From Corynebacterium faecale (GTDB lineage: Bacteria; Actinomycetota; Actinomycetes; Mycobacteriales; Mycobacteriaceae), in NCBI RefSeq assembly GCF_030408735.1, contig NZ_CP047204.1, forward strand, positions 1,860,001 to 1,924,000: a stretch of DNA of 64,000 nt, given 5' to 3'. Shown piece after piece: positions 46,611-56,286 of the stretch. Position 1 is the stretch's first letter; the number at the start of each line of letters is the position of its first letter. A model generated the notes under the pieces. The model saw only the letters and a list, made by a program, of their open reading frames with translations, was not told the origin of the DNA and did no database searches. The position numbers and the translations under genes are program-made.

Positions 46611-48943
46611 CGCCCAAGCCCGGCGCGTTTGAGTGCGTCGGCCATCGCGCCACCCGCAGGCGTTGGCTGTGCTTGTCGACGCTGCCCCTGCCCGCCACGG
46701 TCCCCCGCCCTGCCGGCGGAACGGTTGTCAGTCTGTTTGTCACGGCGCTGGCCTGAATTCTGGTTCTTGCGCTTCGGTGCGGGCGCGCCGGGTTCATCGG
46801 TCAGGCGCAGTGACAGACCGATGCGTTTGCGGTCCACATCCACGTCCATGACCTTGACCTTCACCACCTGGCCCGAGCGGACCACTTCATGCGGGTCGGA
46901 GATGAACTTGTCACTCATCGCGGAGACATGGACAAGTCCGTCCTGGTGGACTCCCACGTCCACGAAGGCCCCGAAGGCTGCCACGTTGGTCACGGTTCCC
47001 TCGAGGATCATGCCGGGGTTTAAGTCGGAGAGTTTCTCCACGCCTTCCTTGAAGGTGGCGGTCTTGAACTCCGGGCGCGGGTCACGGCCTGGTTTATCCA
47101 GCTCCGCGATGATATCGGTCACGGTCGGGATGCCGAATTTCTCATCGGCGAAATCAGCTGGGCGCAGTGTGGCCAGCAGGGCTGAATTGCCGATGAGGTT
47201 GTCCATCCCCACTCCGGTGGCCTCTACGATGCGACGCACCACCGGGTAGGCCTCGGGGTGCACCGCGGAGGCGTCCAGTGGGTCTTTACTCCCATTGATA
47301 CGCAGGAAGCCGGCGCACTGTTCAAAGGCCTTCGGTCCCAGGCGCGGCACCTTGTTCAATTCCTTGCGGGAGGTGAAACCCCCGTTGTCATCGCGGTAGG
47401 CCACGATGTTATTCGCCAGGGTGGAACTGACACCGGCCACCCGGGTGAGCAGTGGTGCGGAGGCGGTGTTGAGGTTGACGCCGACTGCGTTCACGGCATC
47501 CTCGACCACGGCGTCGAGGGTTTTGGCCAAAGCATGTTGGTTCACATCATGCTGGTACTGCCCCACGCCGATGGCTTTGGGTTCGATCTTGACCAGCTCA
47601 GCCAGAGGATCCTGCAGGCGCCGGGCAATCGAGACTGCACCGCGCAGGGACACATCCATGTCGGGGAACTCATCGGCTGCAATCCCGGAGGCGGAATACA
47701 CCGAGGCACCCGACTCAGAGACCACCACCGGGGTGGGGCGGGTACCGCCGGCCTGTTTGATCAGGTCAGCAACCTCACTAGCGAGCTTCTCGGTCTCACG
47801 GGAGGCGGTGCCATTGCCCACCGCCATCAACTCCACTCCGTGGGTGGCGCAGAGGCCCGCCAGTTCCTGCACCGCATCGGTCCACCGGTTCTGTGGCTGA
47901 TGCGGGTAGACGATCGTGGTATCCAGTGCCTTACCGGTGGAGTCCACCACAGCCACCTTCACACCATTGCGGAAACCCGGGTCCAGACCGATGGTGGCGC
48001 GCTGACCTGCGGGGGCCGCCAACAGCACATCACGGAGGTTGGTGGCGAAGATATCCAGTGCCCCGGCCTCGGCTTTTTCCTTCAGGCGCATGCGTACATC
48101 CAGGCTGGAGGACACGTAGAGCTTGGTGCGCCAACCCCAGCGCACTGCTTCAGCCAGCCAGCTGGAGCGGGAGGTGTCCAGATCAAAACGGTCCGTAATC
48201 ATGCCCTCGTACAGGGTGTCCTCCCCTGCATCCAGGTTCAGTTGGAGCACTCCCTCGTTCTCACCGCGGAGCAGCGCCAGGATGCGGTGTGAGGGCAGGG
48301 ACTCAAAGGATTCATTGAATTCGAAGTAGTCCTTGAACTTGGACCCTTCAGTTTCTTTTCCTGCCACCACGGAAGCGGTCATGGAGCCACGTTTGTACAT
48401 CTGTTCACGCACCCCACCCACGAGGTCAGCGTCCAGGGCGAAGCGGTCAATGAGGATGGCTCGGGCCCCCTCCAGGACCTTTTTGGTGTCCTCGAAACCT
48501 TCGGTGATGAAGGAACTGGCCGCATCAGATGCATCGGTTGCCGGGGCGTGGATGAGCTTATCCACCAACTCTTCCAGACCGGCCTCCCGTGCGATATCCG
48601 CCTTGGTCCTGCGTCGTTTCTTGAACGGCAGGTAGAGATCCTCCAGGCGGGCCTTGGTCTCACACCCGAGGATCAGTGCCCGCAGGTCCTCGGTGAGCTG
48701 GCCCTGCTCCTCGATTGCAGTCAGAATTGCCTGCTTACGGTCTTCCAATTCACGGAGATAGGTCAGGCGCTCCTCCAGCTGTCGCAGCTGGGTGTCATCC
48801 AGACCGCCGGTGACTTCCTTGCGGTAACGGGAGATGAAGGGGACGGTGTTCCCTTCGTCGAGAAGCTTGATGGCCGCAACCACCTGCTCCTCCCTGACAC
48901 CGAGTTCGCGGGCGATTGCGCTGGGAATTGAGATCACTGACAT
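46607..48943 (-). CDS. tex: Tex-family RNA-binding transcription accessory protein
   Basis: About 778 residues: N-terminal Tex helical domain, YqgF/RuvX-like nuclease-fold domain ([17 protein letters not shown]), helix-hairpin-helix pair ([18 protein letters not shown] and the [14 protein letters not shown] region) and a C-terminal S1 domain ([19 protein letters not shown]). A basic disordered tail of about 60 residues follows. ATG 48943 lies 7 nt after a TAGAAT -10, so it is leaderless; the longer reading includes the promoter. Confidence 0.93.
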   Translation of the reverse strand: MSVISIPSAIARELGVREEQVVAAIKLLDEGNTVPFISRYRKEVTGGLDDTQLRQLEERLTYLRELEDRKQAILTAIEEQGQLTEDLRALILGCETKARLEDLYLPFKKRRRTKADIAREAGLEELVDKLIHAPATDASDAASSFITEGFEDTKKVLEGARAILIDRFALDADLVGGVREQMYKRGSMTASVVAGKETEGSKFKDYFEFNESFESLPSHRILALLRGENEGVLQLNLDAGEDTLYEGMITDRFDLDTSRSSWLAEAVRWGWRTKLYVSSSLDVRMRLKEKAEAGALDIFATNLRDVLLAAPAGQRATIGLDPGFRNGVKVAVVDSTGKALDTTIVYPHQPQNRWTDAVQELAGLCATHGVELMAVGNGTASRETEKLASEVADLIKQAGGTRPTPVVVSESGASVYSASGIAADEFPDMDVSLRGAVSIARRLQDPLAELVKIEPKAIGVGQYQHDVNQHALAKTLDAVVEDAVNAVGVNLNTASAPLLTRVAGVSSTLANNIVAYRDDNGGFTSRKELNKVPRLGPKAFEQCAGFLRINGSKDPLDASAVHPEAYPVVRRIVEATGVGMDNLIGNSALLATLRPADFADEKFGIPTVTDIIAELDKPGRDPRPEFKTATFKEGVEKLSDLNPGMILEGTVTNVAAFGAFVDVGVHQDGLVHVSAMSDKFISDPHEVVRSGQVVKVKVMDVDVDRKRIGLSLRLTDEPGAPAPKRKNQNSGQRRDKQTDNRSAGRAGDRGGQGQRRQAQPTPAGGAMADALKRAGLGR

Positions 48944-48956
48944 TCTGGCGATTCTA
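48944..48956 (-). promoter_or_regulatory. Leaderless -10 promoter of tex
   Basis: Minus-strand TAGAAT (48951-48956), 7 nt, then ATG. Confidence 0.55.
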
Positions 48957-49004
48957 GCGTGGAGTGCGGGGTGCACGCCCGGGTGGGTGGATCACCTGGC
49001 GTGG

Positions 49005-49550
49005 TTAGAACCCACAGGGGGCGGATAGATCAGCTTCGGCAATGGCCACATTGCGGATCAGTTCATCCCCGCCCACCCACTCGTTGACCAGCACCTCTCC
49101 GGGTGCCAGCGCCATGATGTCAGTCATGGTGGCCGATACCTGTGGGATGGCCTCATCCTTGCCCTTAACCGACCCATCGGTTCTCACGGACGAAATGATG
49201 AGCAGGTCGGGACTCTCCCTGGCTTCCAGGGACTGGCCCACACTCCAGGGTGATTCTGGGGCGTTCATGTTCACGGCTAAGGTCCCTTGTTGTGGCTGAT
49301 CAGCAACCACGGTTCCCAGGGTGGGGTTGACCTCACTGTCCCGCAGGTGCTCCCGGCCCGCCACGATGTGGACCTCGGTCACGGCGTACTCACAGGTGAT
49401 CACGTGAACGATCAACTCACCACGGTCATTCACAGAAAAGGCTGTCTCGCCCCGGACATCGGCTGTGATGAGGTTGCCGCAGGAGGTGAGCCCAGTCAGT
49501 GCCAATACTGCGCATGCCGCACTGGCTGCAAGGGAGAAGGGACGTGTCAT
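49005..49550 (-). CDS. Putative lipoprotein, unknown function
   Basis: A 181-residue protein with a lipoprotein signal (LALTGLTSCGN, Cys about 24). The mature part has few Cys (CEYAV, APCGF) and no recognised domain. -10 TAACCT ends 6 nt before the ATG. Corynebacteria carry many such small lipoproteins. Confidence 0.75.
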   Translation of the reverse strand: MTRPFSLAASAACAVLALTGLTSCGNLITADVRGETAFSVNDRGELIVHVITCEYAVTEVHIVAGREHLRDSEVNPTLGTVVADQPQQGTLAVNMNAPESPWSVGQSLEARESPDLLIISSVRTDGSVKGKDEAIPQVSATMTDIMALAPGEVLVNEWVGGDELIRNVAIAEADLSAPCGF

Positions 49551-49562
49551 TGCTCAAGGTTA
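49551..49562 (-). promoter_or_regulatory. Leaderless -10 promoter of the lipoprotein gene
   Basis: Minus-strand TAACCT (49557-49562), 6 nt, ATG. Confidence 0.4.
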
Positions 49563-49589
49563 CAGTCCCCCCCTCGATCCGCCACGGGA

Positions 49590-51479
49590 TTAGAAATCGC
49601 TGAGTTTATCCTTGGTAAAGGGCACGCGTGCGGCGTTGAGGATGGCCACCACATCGATGATCTCCTGGGCAATCGCCCCCATGAGCGGGGTGAGCCAGCC
49701 GAATACCGCCAGCACCATGCCGAGGAAGGACAACACCATGCCCCCGATCGCGGTCTGCAACGCGATCCGTCGCATGCGTTTGCCGATGTGGATCAGGTTA
49801 TCCAGGCGTTCCAGGGAGGAATCCAGCACCACCGCGTCAGCAGCCTCGATGGTCACATCGGATCCCGCACCGAAGGCCACCCCCACGGTTGCCGCCGCCA
49901 TCGCGGGGGCATCGTTGATGCCGTCGCCGAGGAACATCGTGGAGCCATGCTCATTGTGTTCACGGACCAGAGCCAGTTTCCCCTCGGGGCTGACACCCGC
50001 GTGGACGGTGTCGATGCCCACTTTGCCCGCCAGGTATTCCACCTCGGAGGCGCGGTCACCGGAGATGATCATGGTCTCGGTCGTTCCGTGTTTCCTGCCC
50101 AGGTGGGAGATGAAATCAGCTGCTGATTTCCGGGGTTCATCGCGGAACTGGATGAAGGCGGCGAACTGGCCGTTAATCAGCATCACCGACTCCATGCCCG
50201 CCTGGTCCTGCGGGAGAAACGATGAGTCCGACAGACCTTTGCGGTTGGTTAATCTGATTTCATGCCCGTCCACCATTCCGGTGAGACCCTGGCCTGGTTT
50301 CTCTGACACGGAGGTGACCAGGAGCGTCTCAACGCCCCGGTCATCCGCCTCGGCGACGATGGCCGTGGCCAGCGGGTGGCGTGAATAGCGTTCCACGGCT
50401 GCAGCGAGCGACAGCGCATAATCATCGTCCAACCCCTCAGCTGTCTGGAAGTGGGTGATCCTGGGGCGCCCATATGTCAAGGTTCCTGTCTTATCGAACA
50501 TGACGGTATCCACCTTGGACACTTCTTCCAGGATGCCCGGGTTCTTAATGATGATGCCCCGCTTGGCAGCCAGATTGATCGCACCGATGATGGCTACCGG
50601 TACACCGATGAGCAGCGGACACGGCGTGGCGATCACCACCACCGCCAGGAAACGGGTGGGGTCACCGGAAATGATCCAGCCGATCGCTCCCATCGCCAGT
50701 GCCAACACGGTGTACCACGCCCCCAGGCGGTCAGCGAGCCGGCGCATCTGCGGACGGTTCATCTCCGCCTCACGCAGCACACCCACGATGGTGGCATAGC
50801 GGGAGTCCTCTGCCAGGGCGGTCGCCCTGATCACCAGGGCGTCATCAGCGTTGATGGCACCCGACATGACCTCGGACCCTTCGGATTTACTCACCACATA
50901 GGGCTCACCGGTCAGATAGGACTCATCCATCGCGCCATGTCCGGAGATCACCTCGCCGTCCACCGGACACAGTTCATGGGGTAATACCACCAGTGCATCG
51001 CCCATTCGGACATCATCGATCGCGATGTCCTGCGTGGTGCCGTCACTCAGTCTGCGGTGGGCGATCTGGGGAGCACGCCTGGCCAGTGCGTCCAAGGTGG
51101 CCGAGGCCCTCTTGGAGGCCGCCTCCTCCAGTGCCTCACCACCGGAGAGCATCAGCACAACGATGGCCGCCACCAACCATTCCCCGAGCAGAACCGAGGC
51201 GATGATGGACACCGCCGCCAGGGTGTCCGCCCCACCGCGGGTGGCGATGGCGGATTTCATCACATCCATACCCAAGGGGATGCCGCCGCCAATGATGATC
51301 GCCATCAGAGGCCAGGACGCGGCAAACCCCTCCAGCCCGAGGACAAAACGGAGGATGAGGTAAACCGCGATCGCCACCAGTGTGGCGGTGGCGATGACGC
51401 CATCCCGGGAGCTGAAGAAATCACGGAAACGGTTGGGTTGTTCAAGATGGTGGACCTGGAGTTTGGTAGCGGTGCCCAT
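49590..51479 (-). CDS. P1B-type heavy-metal-transporting ATPase
   Basis: About 629 residues: membrane helices at the N-terminus with no heavy-metal-associated domain, actuator loop SYLTGEPYVVSKSEG, metal-site helix IATPCPLLIGVPVA (TPC in place of the usual CPC), phosphorylation motif MFDKTGTLTYG, nucleotide-binding SRHPLATAIV and hinge MFLGDGINDAPAMAAA. Metal specificity is unclear: TPC-type enzymes are rare and those known often carry a C-terminal domain missing here. ATG 51479 lies 7 nt after TATGCT, so it is probably leaderless. Confidence 0.87.
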   Translation of the reverse strand: MGTATKLQVHHLEQPNRFRDFFSSRDGVIATATLVAIAVYLILRFVLGLEGFAASWPLMAIIIGGGIPLGMDVMKSAIATRGGADTLAAVSIIASVLLGEWLVAAIVVLMLSGGEALEEAASKRASATLDALARRAPQIAHRRLSDGTTQDIAIDDVRMGDALVVLPHELCPVDGEVISGHGAMDESYLTGEPYVVSKSEGSEVMSGAINADDALVIRATALAEDSRYATIVGVLREAEMNRPQMRRLADRLGAWYTVLALAMGAIGWIISGDPTRFLAVVVIATPCPLLIGVPVAIIGAINLAAKRGIIIKNPGILEEVSKVDTVMFDKTGTLTYGRPRITHFQTAEGLDDDYALSLAAAVERYSRHPLATAIVAEADDRGVETLLVTSVSEKPGQGLTGMVDGHEIRLTNRKGLSDSSFLPQDQAGMESVMLINGQFAAFIQFRDEPRKSAADFISHLGRKHGTTETMIISGDRASEVEYLAGKVGIDTVHAGVSPEGKLALVREHNEHGSTMFLGDGINDAPAMAAATVGVAFGAGSDVTIEAADAVVLDSSLERLDNLIHIGKRMRRIALQTAIGGMVLSFLGMVLAVFGWLTPLMGAIAQEIIDVVAILNAARVPFTKDKLSDF

Positions 51480-51492
51480 ACCCCCAAGCATA
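51480..51492 (-). promoter_or_regulatory. Leaderless -10 promoter of the metal ATPase
   Basis: Minus-strand TATGCT (51487-51492), 7 nt, ATG. Confidence 0.5.
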
Positions 51493-51564
51493 GCGTCCGA
51501 AAATCGCCCTCACCAACCTGGATAGGATTACCTTATGGGATTTATGTCCATCGAACCCCTCCGA

Positions 51565-51936
51565 CTAATTGCCATGTTGCCATGCGCATGACGCGGTCAC
51601 ACCTGGCTGGGTGGCGCCCTCGAGGGAGGTCCCGTACCAATACGTACCCTTGGGAAGCGACTTCACCACGAACTGGGTCAGATCCTTGAGATCAGCGTTG
51701 GACTCACCATTGACCACCACCCGGTGGAGCACCTCCACGATGGGTGGGTAACCTTCGGTCTGGGCGAAATGGGTGACCAGCATATTATCCGGTTCGCAGG
51801 TGAGATCAACGGGCTGCGCATGGATCTCAGAGACGTTATACCCGACCTTCTTCAACCCATCCGGCATGGCGGTTAACGCCCTGGTCCATTCCTCAGGTCG
51901 GATGAGGATATTGAGGTCAGTGGAAACTACACGCAT
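51565..51936 (-). CDS. Small conserved-looking protein, unknown
   Basis: A 123-residue protein without signal peptide or membrane segment, including LIRPEEWTRALTAMPDGLKK and LPKGTYWYGTSLEGATQPG, with two Cys. GGAG lies before the ATG. No family is recognised; codon use resembles neighbouring genes. Confidence 0.6.
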   Translation of the reverse strand: MRVVSTDLNILIRPEEWTRALTAMPDGLKKVGYNVSEIHAQPVDLTCEPDNMLVTHFAQTEGYPPIVEVLHRVVVNGESNADLKDLTQFVVKSLPKGTYWYGTSLEGATQPGVTASCAWQHGN

Positions 51937-52034
51937 CGCAGGACTCCATTCAGCTGGTGCTTTTATAGTGCCAACCGTACCCTGCCCACTGATCCCACAA
52001 CAGGGGTTCAGGACTGGGTCTTCCGCAAAGTTTC

Positions 52035-52769
52035 CTATATCTTCTTTGCCTGCTTACGGGCCCGGAGTACCGCGATCGCAACCAGGGCCAGGGTGATCCA
52101 CAACAGGTAACGGTTGATCACATTGACCACCTCCAGCACCTCTTCACCGAAGGTATAACCCAGCCACATCATCAGACCGTTGATCACGAGGATGCTCACC
52201 ACATTCCAGGCCAGCATCACCGACAGCCCGATCTTCAGCAGACCCGCCACGGCATTGAGAATAGTTCCAGGCACCGGACCGGGCAGATACCCCACCGGGA
52301 TCAGGCCGAGGACCCACCTATACATCGTGGGTGATTCCTTCTCCACGGCATTCTTGAACACCCGGTGGGCACGCGGCATGTACTGGAGCGACATCTCGAT
52401 GAACTCCATGCCCCAGCGCCTGCCCATGAGCCAGTAGATGGGCATGAACTTCACGGCGCCCACCACGGTGCACAGGAGGTACACCCAGAACACGCCATTG
52501 CCCACCGATGCGTTGGCCCCACCGACCACGGCGCTGGTATAACCACCCACCAGCAAGGTGTAGGCCAGCGGATGCGAGAGCAACCAGGCACGCAGGGGAA
52601 TCAGGGCAATTGCGAAGATACCCATGGCCATCAGCGCAATGAAGAGCGCGATGTCCGTCTTCCCCGGGTTGGAGAGGAACGTGGGCAGATCCTGGGCAGG
52701 GGCCTCAGTGGGCTCCCCGGTGGACTGGTTTTCGCCGTGCTCTGCGGTGTCTTCTGACTTCTCGGTCAC
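52035..52769 (-). CDS. DedA-like integral membrane protein
   Basis: A 244-residue protein with an acidic disordered N-terminus and about six hydrophobic helices. The middle, ALIPVGYLPGPVPG-like segment (GLIPVGYLPGPVPGTILNAV), resembles the re-entrant core of DedA/SNARE-associated proteins, which help recycle lipid carriers and maintain proton-motive force. The GTG start has AAGGA upstream. Assignment to DedA is tentative. Confidence 0.65.
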   Translation of the reverse strand: MTEKSEDTAEHGENQSTGEPTEAPAQDLPTFLSNPGKTDIALFIALMAMGIFAIALIPLRAWLLSHPLAYTLLVGGYTSAVVGGANASVGNGVFWVYLLCTVVGAVKFMPIYWLMGRRWGMEFIEMSLQYMPRAHRVFKNAVEKESPTMYRWVLGLIPVGYLPGPVPGTILNAVAGLLKIGLSVMLAWNVVSILVINGLMMWLGYTFGEEVLEVVNVINRYLLWITLALVAIAVLRARKQAKKI

Positions 52770-52809
52770 ACGTGGTCCTTAAAGGTTGATGGTGGTAACT
52801 GCGCTGATG

Positions 52810-53676
52810 TTAGTCCAGTCCGAGGACTGTGCGGTCCTGCGCGGTGAGATCCACGGCGTCGAGAAGCTCAGGCCGCACCCGCTGGGTGCGCAACAGGGAC
52901 TGGTCACGGCGCCACCGGTCCACCTTGGCGTGGTTGCCGGAGAACAGCACCTCCGGCACGTCCAGCCCGCGCCAGGTGCGTGGTTTGGTGTAGGACGGGC
53001 CTTCGAGCAACCCGTCTGAGAAACTGTCCTCCTCGTGCGAGCGGCGGTTGCCCAGCACACCGGGGATCAGGCGCACCACGGCTTCAGCGATGACCAGCAC
53101 GGCCACCTCACCGCCGATGAGCACATAATCACCGATGGAGACCTCCCGGACACGGTACCGGTTGCGCGCATCATCGATCACGCGCTGGTCAATGCCCTCA
53201 TACCGGCCGCAGGCAAAAACGATATGGCGCTCATTCGACCACGCCTGCGCATCTGCCTGCGTGAACGGCGCCCCCGCCGGGGTGGGCACCAGCAGCAGCG
53301 GTAAATCTGCATCCTCGCCCTCATAAGAGTGCTTGTCGACGCCCGCCAGCTCGTCGTGGCGCGCAACGTTTCTGTGCGGGGTCGCGGACTCCAGTTGCCA
53401 GCCAGCCACCCGGCCAGCGGCGACATCATCGAGTGCCGGGCCCCAGACATCCGGCTTCATCACCATGCCGGGGCCACCGCCATAAGGTGTATCATCCACG
53501 GACTTGTGCCCACCGGTGGCCCAGCCACGCAGATCATGCACCCCCACCTCCAGATAATCATCCTCGATGGCCTTACCCAGCAGGGCATGGCGCAGCGGAT
53601 CCAGGTATTCCGGGAAGATGGTCACCACGTCCAGGCGGAGGCGGCGGGTATCGGCATTGTCGTTGGCACTAGTCAC
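52810..53676 (-). CDS. trmD: tRNA (guanine-N1)-methyltransferase
   Basis: Makes m1G37 in tRNAs. About 288 residues: SPOUT fold with LRLDVVTIFPEYLDPL, the deep-knot motifs VFACGRYEGIDQRV and VSIGDYVLIGGEVAVLV, PGVLGNRRSHEEDSF and the C-terminal domain. GTG 53676 is 7 nt after a TAGATT -10 and is preferred over a TTG at 53685, which lies inside the promoter spacing. It follows rimM, the usual order. Confidence 0.93.
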   Translation of the reverse strand: MTSANDNADTRRLRLDVVTIFPEYLDPLRHALLGKAIEDDYLEVGVHDLRGWATGGHKSVDDTPYGGGPGMVMKPDVWGPALDDVAAGRVAGWQLESATPHRNVARHDELAGVDKHSYEGEDADLPLLLVPTPAGAPFTQADAQAWSNERHIVFACGRYEGIDQRVIDDARNRYRVREVSIGDYVLIGGEVAVLVIAEAVVRLIPGVLGNRRSHEEDSFSDGLLEGPSYTKPRTWRGLDVPEVLFSGNHAKVDRWRRDQSLLRTQRVRPELLDAVDLTAQDRTVLGLD

Positions 53677-53689
53677 GGCATTCAATCTA
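53677..53689 (-). promoter_or_regulatory. Leaderless -10 promoter of trmD
   Basis: Minus-strand TAGATT (53684-53689), 7 nt, GTG. trmD thus may be transcribed apart from rimM. Confidence 0.5.
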
Positions 53690-53712
53690 CCAATGACCTC
53701 CGGTGGCTTTGA

Positions 53713-54225
53713 CTACAGATCCAACAGGCCCTCCGGCGGGGTGATCGTGGCGGTCCCCTCCTCCAGATCCACATCCGGAACAATGGCATGGACGAACGGG
53801 ATGAGAACCTCCTTGCCCGATGCCAATTCCACCTCCAGGATCTCACCGGCAGGCCCGTGCATGACACCGGTGACCACACCGATATCCGCACCTTCATGGA
53901 TGATGCGCAGACCCTCGAGCTCGTGGTCGTAGTAGGCCTCATCATCGCCGTCCTCGCGCTCCATGGGGGCGGCGAAGAACCGGGTGCCACGAAGAGAATC
54001 GGCTGTGTTGCGGTCTGCAACTTCACGGAATTTCACCAACAGACGCCCCTGGTGTGCACGCGCACCATCGATGGTGAGGGTATGTTCCTTACCCGCCTGC
54101 CGCCCCTGCAGCACCTCGCCCAGGGCATAACGGATATCAGGATCGTCCGTGGTCACCTCAACCACAACTTCCCCCCGGATGCCGTGGGACTTGATCACTT
54201 TGCCGATCTGCAGCTCTTCTGTCAT
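53713..54225 (-). CDS. rimM: Ribosome maturation factor RimM
   Basis: A 170-residue RimM, needed for late 30S assembly through S19. N-terminal IGKVIKSHGIRGEVVV and LRGTRFFA, then a PRC-barrel with EVELASGKEVLIPFVHAIVP-like segment (split: VELASGKEVLIPF, VHAIVPDVDLEEG). A TAGAAT -10 (54234-54239) lies 8 nt before the ATG. Confidence 0.94.
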   Translation of the reverse strand: MTEELQIGKVIKSHGIRGEVVVEVTTDDPDIRYALGEVLQGRQAGKEHTLTIDGARAHQGRLLVKFREVADRNTADSLRGTRFFAAPMEREDGDDEAYYDHELEGLRIIHEGADIGVVTGVMHGPAGEILEVELASGKEVLIPFVHAIVPDVDLEEGTATITPPEGLLDL

Positions 54226-54396
54226 GGGTAGAAATTCTAGGCCACCGGGGGCTGATAGTGGCAGTCCGCCCGACCAAGTGAGAAACCGACGGCTCCCATC
54301 CGGGATGATTTAACCGCAGTCGATCCGTGTTAAAGACTATCGTGGGCACTCAAGCCCACTCCATTGCAGCCAGGATGAAAGGACACCCCACATCTC

Positions 54397-54798
54397 ATGA
54401 GCACCGACATCGAAGGTCTGACCACGGTCAACCTCCCAGAAGCCAGCGCGGTCCCGGACACGGATCGCAAGCTCCCCGCCACCAGACGCATCCTCAAGGC
54501 AGATGGTGTGGATATGATCAGTTTCACCTTCTCCCCCGACCAGGTCCTCGGTGACCACAGTGCGCCGTACCCCATCACTGTCCAGTGCCTGAACGGTGAG
54601 GTGGATTTCAGTGTCGAGGGAACCACCTTGCGCATGGAGGCAGGCATGCTGCTGCATCTGGAGGAGGGAATCCCCCATCATGTTCAGGCAACCCCGGAAG
54701 CCACGGAACCCGCCACCATCCTGGTCAGTCTCCTCACCGGTGAGCGGGGGGGCACGGTAAACCAGGTAGTCACAGGAGGAAATCCGGTCTCGGCCTAG
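54397..54798 (+). CDS. Cupin-domain protein
   Basis: A 133-residue single-cupin protein. Motif 1 region HSAPYPITVQCLNGEVDFSV and motif 2 region GMLLHLEEGIPHHVQA give possible metal-binding His and Glu. It is a small metal-binding beta-barrel of unknown role. AAAGGA lies upstream of the ATG. It is divergent from rimM. Confidence 0.8.
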   Translation: MSTDIEGLTTVNLPEASAVPDTDRKLPATRRILKADGVDMISFTFSPDQVLGDHSAPYPITVQCLNGEVDFSVEGTTLRMEAGMLLHLEEGIPHHVQATPEATEPATILVSLLTGERGGTVNQVVTGGNPVSA

Positions 54799-54824
54799 CG
54801 GTGACGGCCCGGACCTTCCCGGCC

Positions 54825-54893
54825 CTGCATTACGTCACAAGCTTCGCGGGAAAACACCCCATAAGTCCGGGATTCCTGTGACGTTATGCAGGT
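54825..54893. terminator. Long inverted repeat after the cupin gene
   Basis: 16-bp arms (CCTGCATTACGTCACA and TGTGACGTTATGCAGG, one mismatch) enclose 37 nt and are followed by TTTTATC. It lies between the convergent cupin and rpsP genes. Confidence 0.55.
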
Positions 54894-54914
54894 TTTATCA
54901 AGGGTAGGAACGCA

Positions 54915-54953
54915 AAAACCCATTCCACCCACGAAGGGAGGAACGGGTTTTAA
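54915..54953 (-). terminator. rpsP terminator
   Basis: AAAACCCGTTCC and GGAATGGGTTTT arms on the minus strand with a 14-nt loop follow the rpsP stop. Confidence 0.8.
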
Positions 54954-54965
54954 GCTGGGCAGGGT

Positions 54966-55484
54966 TTATGCCTCTTCGGAAGCAGCCTCTTCAGCTGGAG
55001 CTTCCTCAGCCTCGGTGGATTCTGCAGCAGCTTCTGCAGCGGCAGCCTTCTCAGCAGCAGCCTTCTCAGCTGCCTCCTTGGCTTCCTTCTCCTCGCGGGC
55101 CTTCTTCTTCTTCTCGGTGATGGCCTCAGCGGTAGGACCGTTGTTGGCCTCAGCCAGAGCCTGGTTGAAGAGCTCAAGCTTGGATGGCTTCTCCTCGGCG
55201 ACACGCAGGGTACCCTCGGCGCCATCGATGCCCTTGAACTTCTGCCAGTCACCGGTCACCTTGAGCAGTGCAGCAACGGACTCGGTTGGCTGTGCGCCAA
55301 CGGAGAGCCAGTACTGAGCGCGCTCGGAGTCGATCTTGATAACAGATGGCTCCTGCTTCGGCTCGTAGATACCGATGTTCTCGATGACCTTACCGTCGCG
55401 CTTGTTGCGTGCATCAGCGATGACAACGCGGTAGTGCGGGGTACGGATCTTTCCGAGACGCTGGAGCTTGATCTTGACAGCCAT
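54966..55484 (-). CDS. rpsP: 30S ribosomal protein S16 with acidic Ala/Glu tail
   Basis: A 172-residue S16. The conserved core is within the first 110 residues ([24 protein letters not shown], split as [19 protein letters not shown]; then [10 protein letters not shown] and [15 protein letters not shown]). The rest is an Ala/Glu/Lys-rich extension with [18 protein letters not shown] and a very acidic end, likely helical. S16 is usually about 80-100 residues, so the tail is a lineage extension. Confidence 0.93.
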   Translation of the reverse strand: MAVKIKLQRLGKIRTPHYRVVIADARNKRDGKVIENIGIYEPKQEPSVIKIDSERAQYWLSVGAQPTESVAALLKVTGDWQKFKGIDGAEGTLRVAEEKPSKLELFNQALAEANNGPTAEAITEKKKKAREEKEAKEAAEKAAAEKAAAAEAAAESTEAEEAPAEEAASEEA

Positions 55485-55762
55485 GTGTTTTCCTCACGTG
55501 GTCACTGGGCAGTACAGACACCCACCTCTTGTCGGTGAGCCGGTTCAACCCTTCTTATTTAACCTGCGTGTGACTACACCGGACGACCGGGGTCGTTGGC
55601 GGTATGACGCAGGAAAGTCTTGGTGATGCCGCACCCATCCGGGCGCAGACAACCTAAACAACTTTAGCGGTTGACAAACAGAAAACGAAATCCCCGTGAT
55701 TCACATCGAAAATGCCGCGGTGTGAGGTTTTTCAGACACGTGCGTGCATCCCGCTCAACGAG

Positions 55763-55775
55763 TAGATTCCTTAGT
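55763..55775 (+). promoter_or_regulatory. Leaderless -10 promoter of the ankyrin gene
   Basis: TAGATT at 55763-55768, 7 nt, GTG at 55776. The preceding 55485-55762 is the divergent rpsP promoter region with no gene. Confidence 0.5.
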
Positions 55776-56252
55776 GTGCTTCCAATTGCCTCTGGTAATG
55801 ATGACCATAACCTGATCAACCATGTCGATGGTGGACGTTTTGATGAAATCATGCTCACCGGTGACCTCACCGGAATTGGCAGGTTCCTCACCAACGCCGG
55901 CCCTGATGCCCGCGATGACCACGACCGCACTGTGCTCATGCGCGCCGCTGAGGCGGGAAATCTGATGGTGGTCGCCCGCCTGCTGGATCTCGGCGCAGAC
56001 CCCACCCTGACAGATCCACAGGGCACCACCGCGGTACACCTGGCCGCAGTGGCAGGTGATGACGGTGTTGTGGAGATCCTCATCCATGCTGGTGCTCCTG
56101 TGGATTCCCTGGACAGTCAGCACCGCACTCCCCTGTGGCACGCCGCCGCCAATCATCTTCCCGACTCCGCCGTGGTGGAGGTTCTGCTCCGCGCCGGAGC
56201 AAATCCCCGGCACCGGGACATCAACGGTGTAAGTCCCGATGATCTGATGTGA
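55776..56252 (+). CDS. Ankyrin-repeat protein
   Basis: About 158 residues with four ankyrin repeats: DHDRTVLMRAAEAGNLMVVARLL, GTTAVHLAAVAGDDGVVEILI, HRTPLWHAAANHLPDSAVVEVL and a final RDINGVSPDDL cap (each split here by commas). Short actinobacterial ankyrin proteins are often adaptors or inhibitors; the partner is unknown. GTG 55776 is chosen from the leaderless promoter; a longer reading from 55671 crosses it. Confidence 0.8.
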   Translation: MLPIASGNDDHNLINHVDGGRFDEIMLTGDLTGIGRFLTNAGPDARDDHDRTVLMRAAEAGNLMVVARLLDLGADPTLTDPQGTTAVHLAAVAGDDGVVEILIHAGAPVDSLDSQHRTPLWHAAANHLPDSAVVEVLLRAGANPRHRDINGVSPDDLM

Positions 56253-56286
56253 AGCACTACCTCCCCATCCGCTGGCAGTGTGTGTA

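Noticed and set aside
47258..48292. 344-codon frame opposite tex
   Set aside because: Antisense to a well-conserved domain of Tex; no supporting start site.
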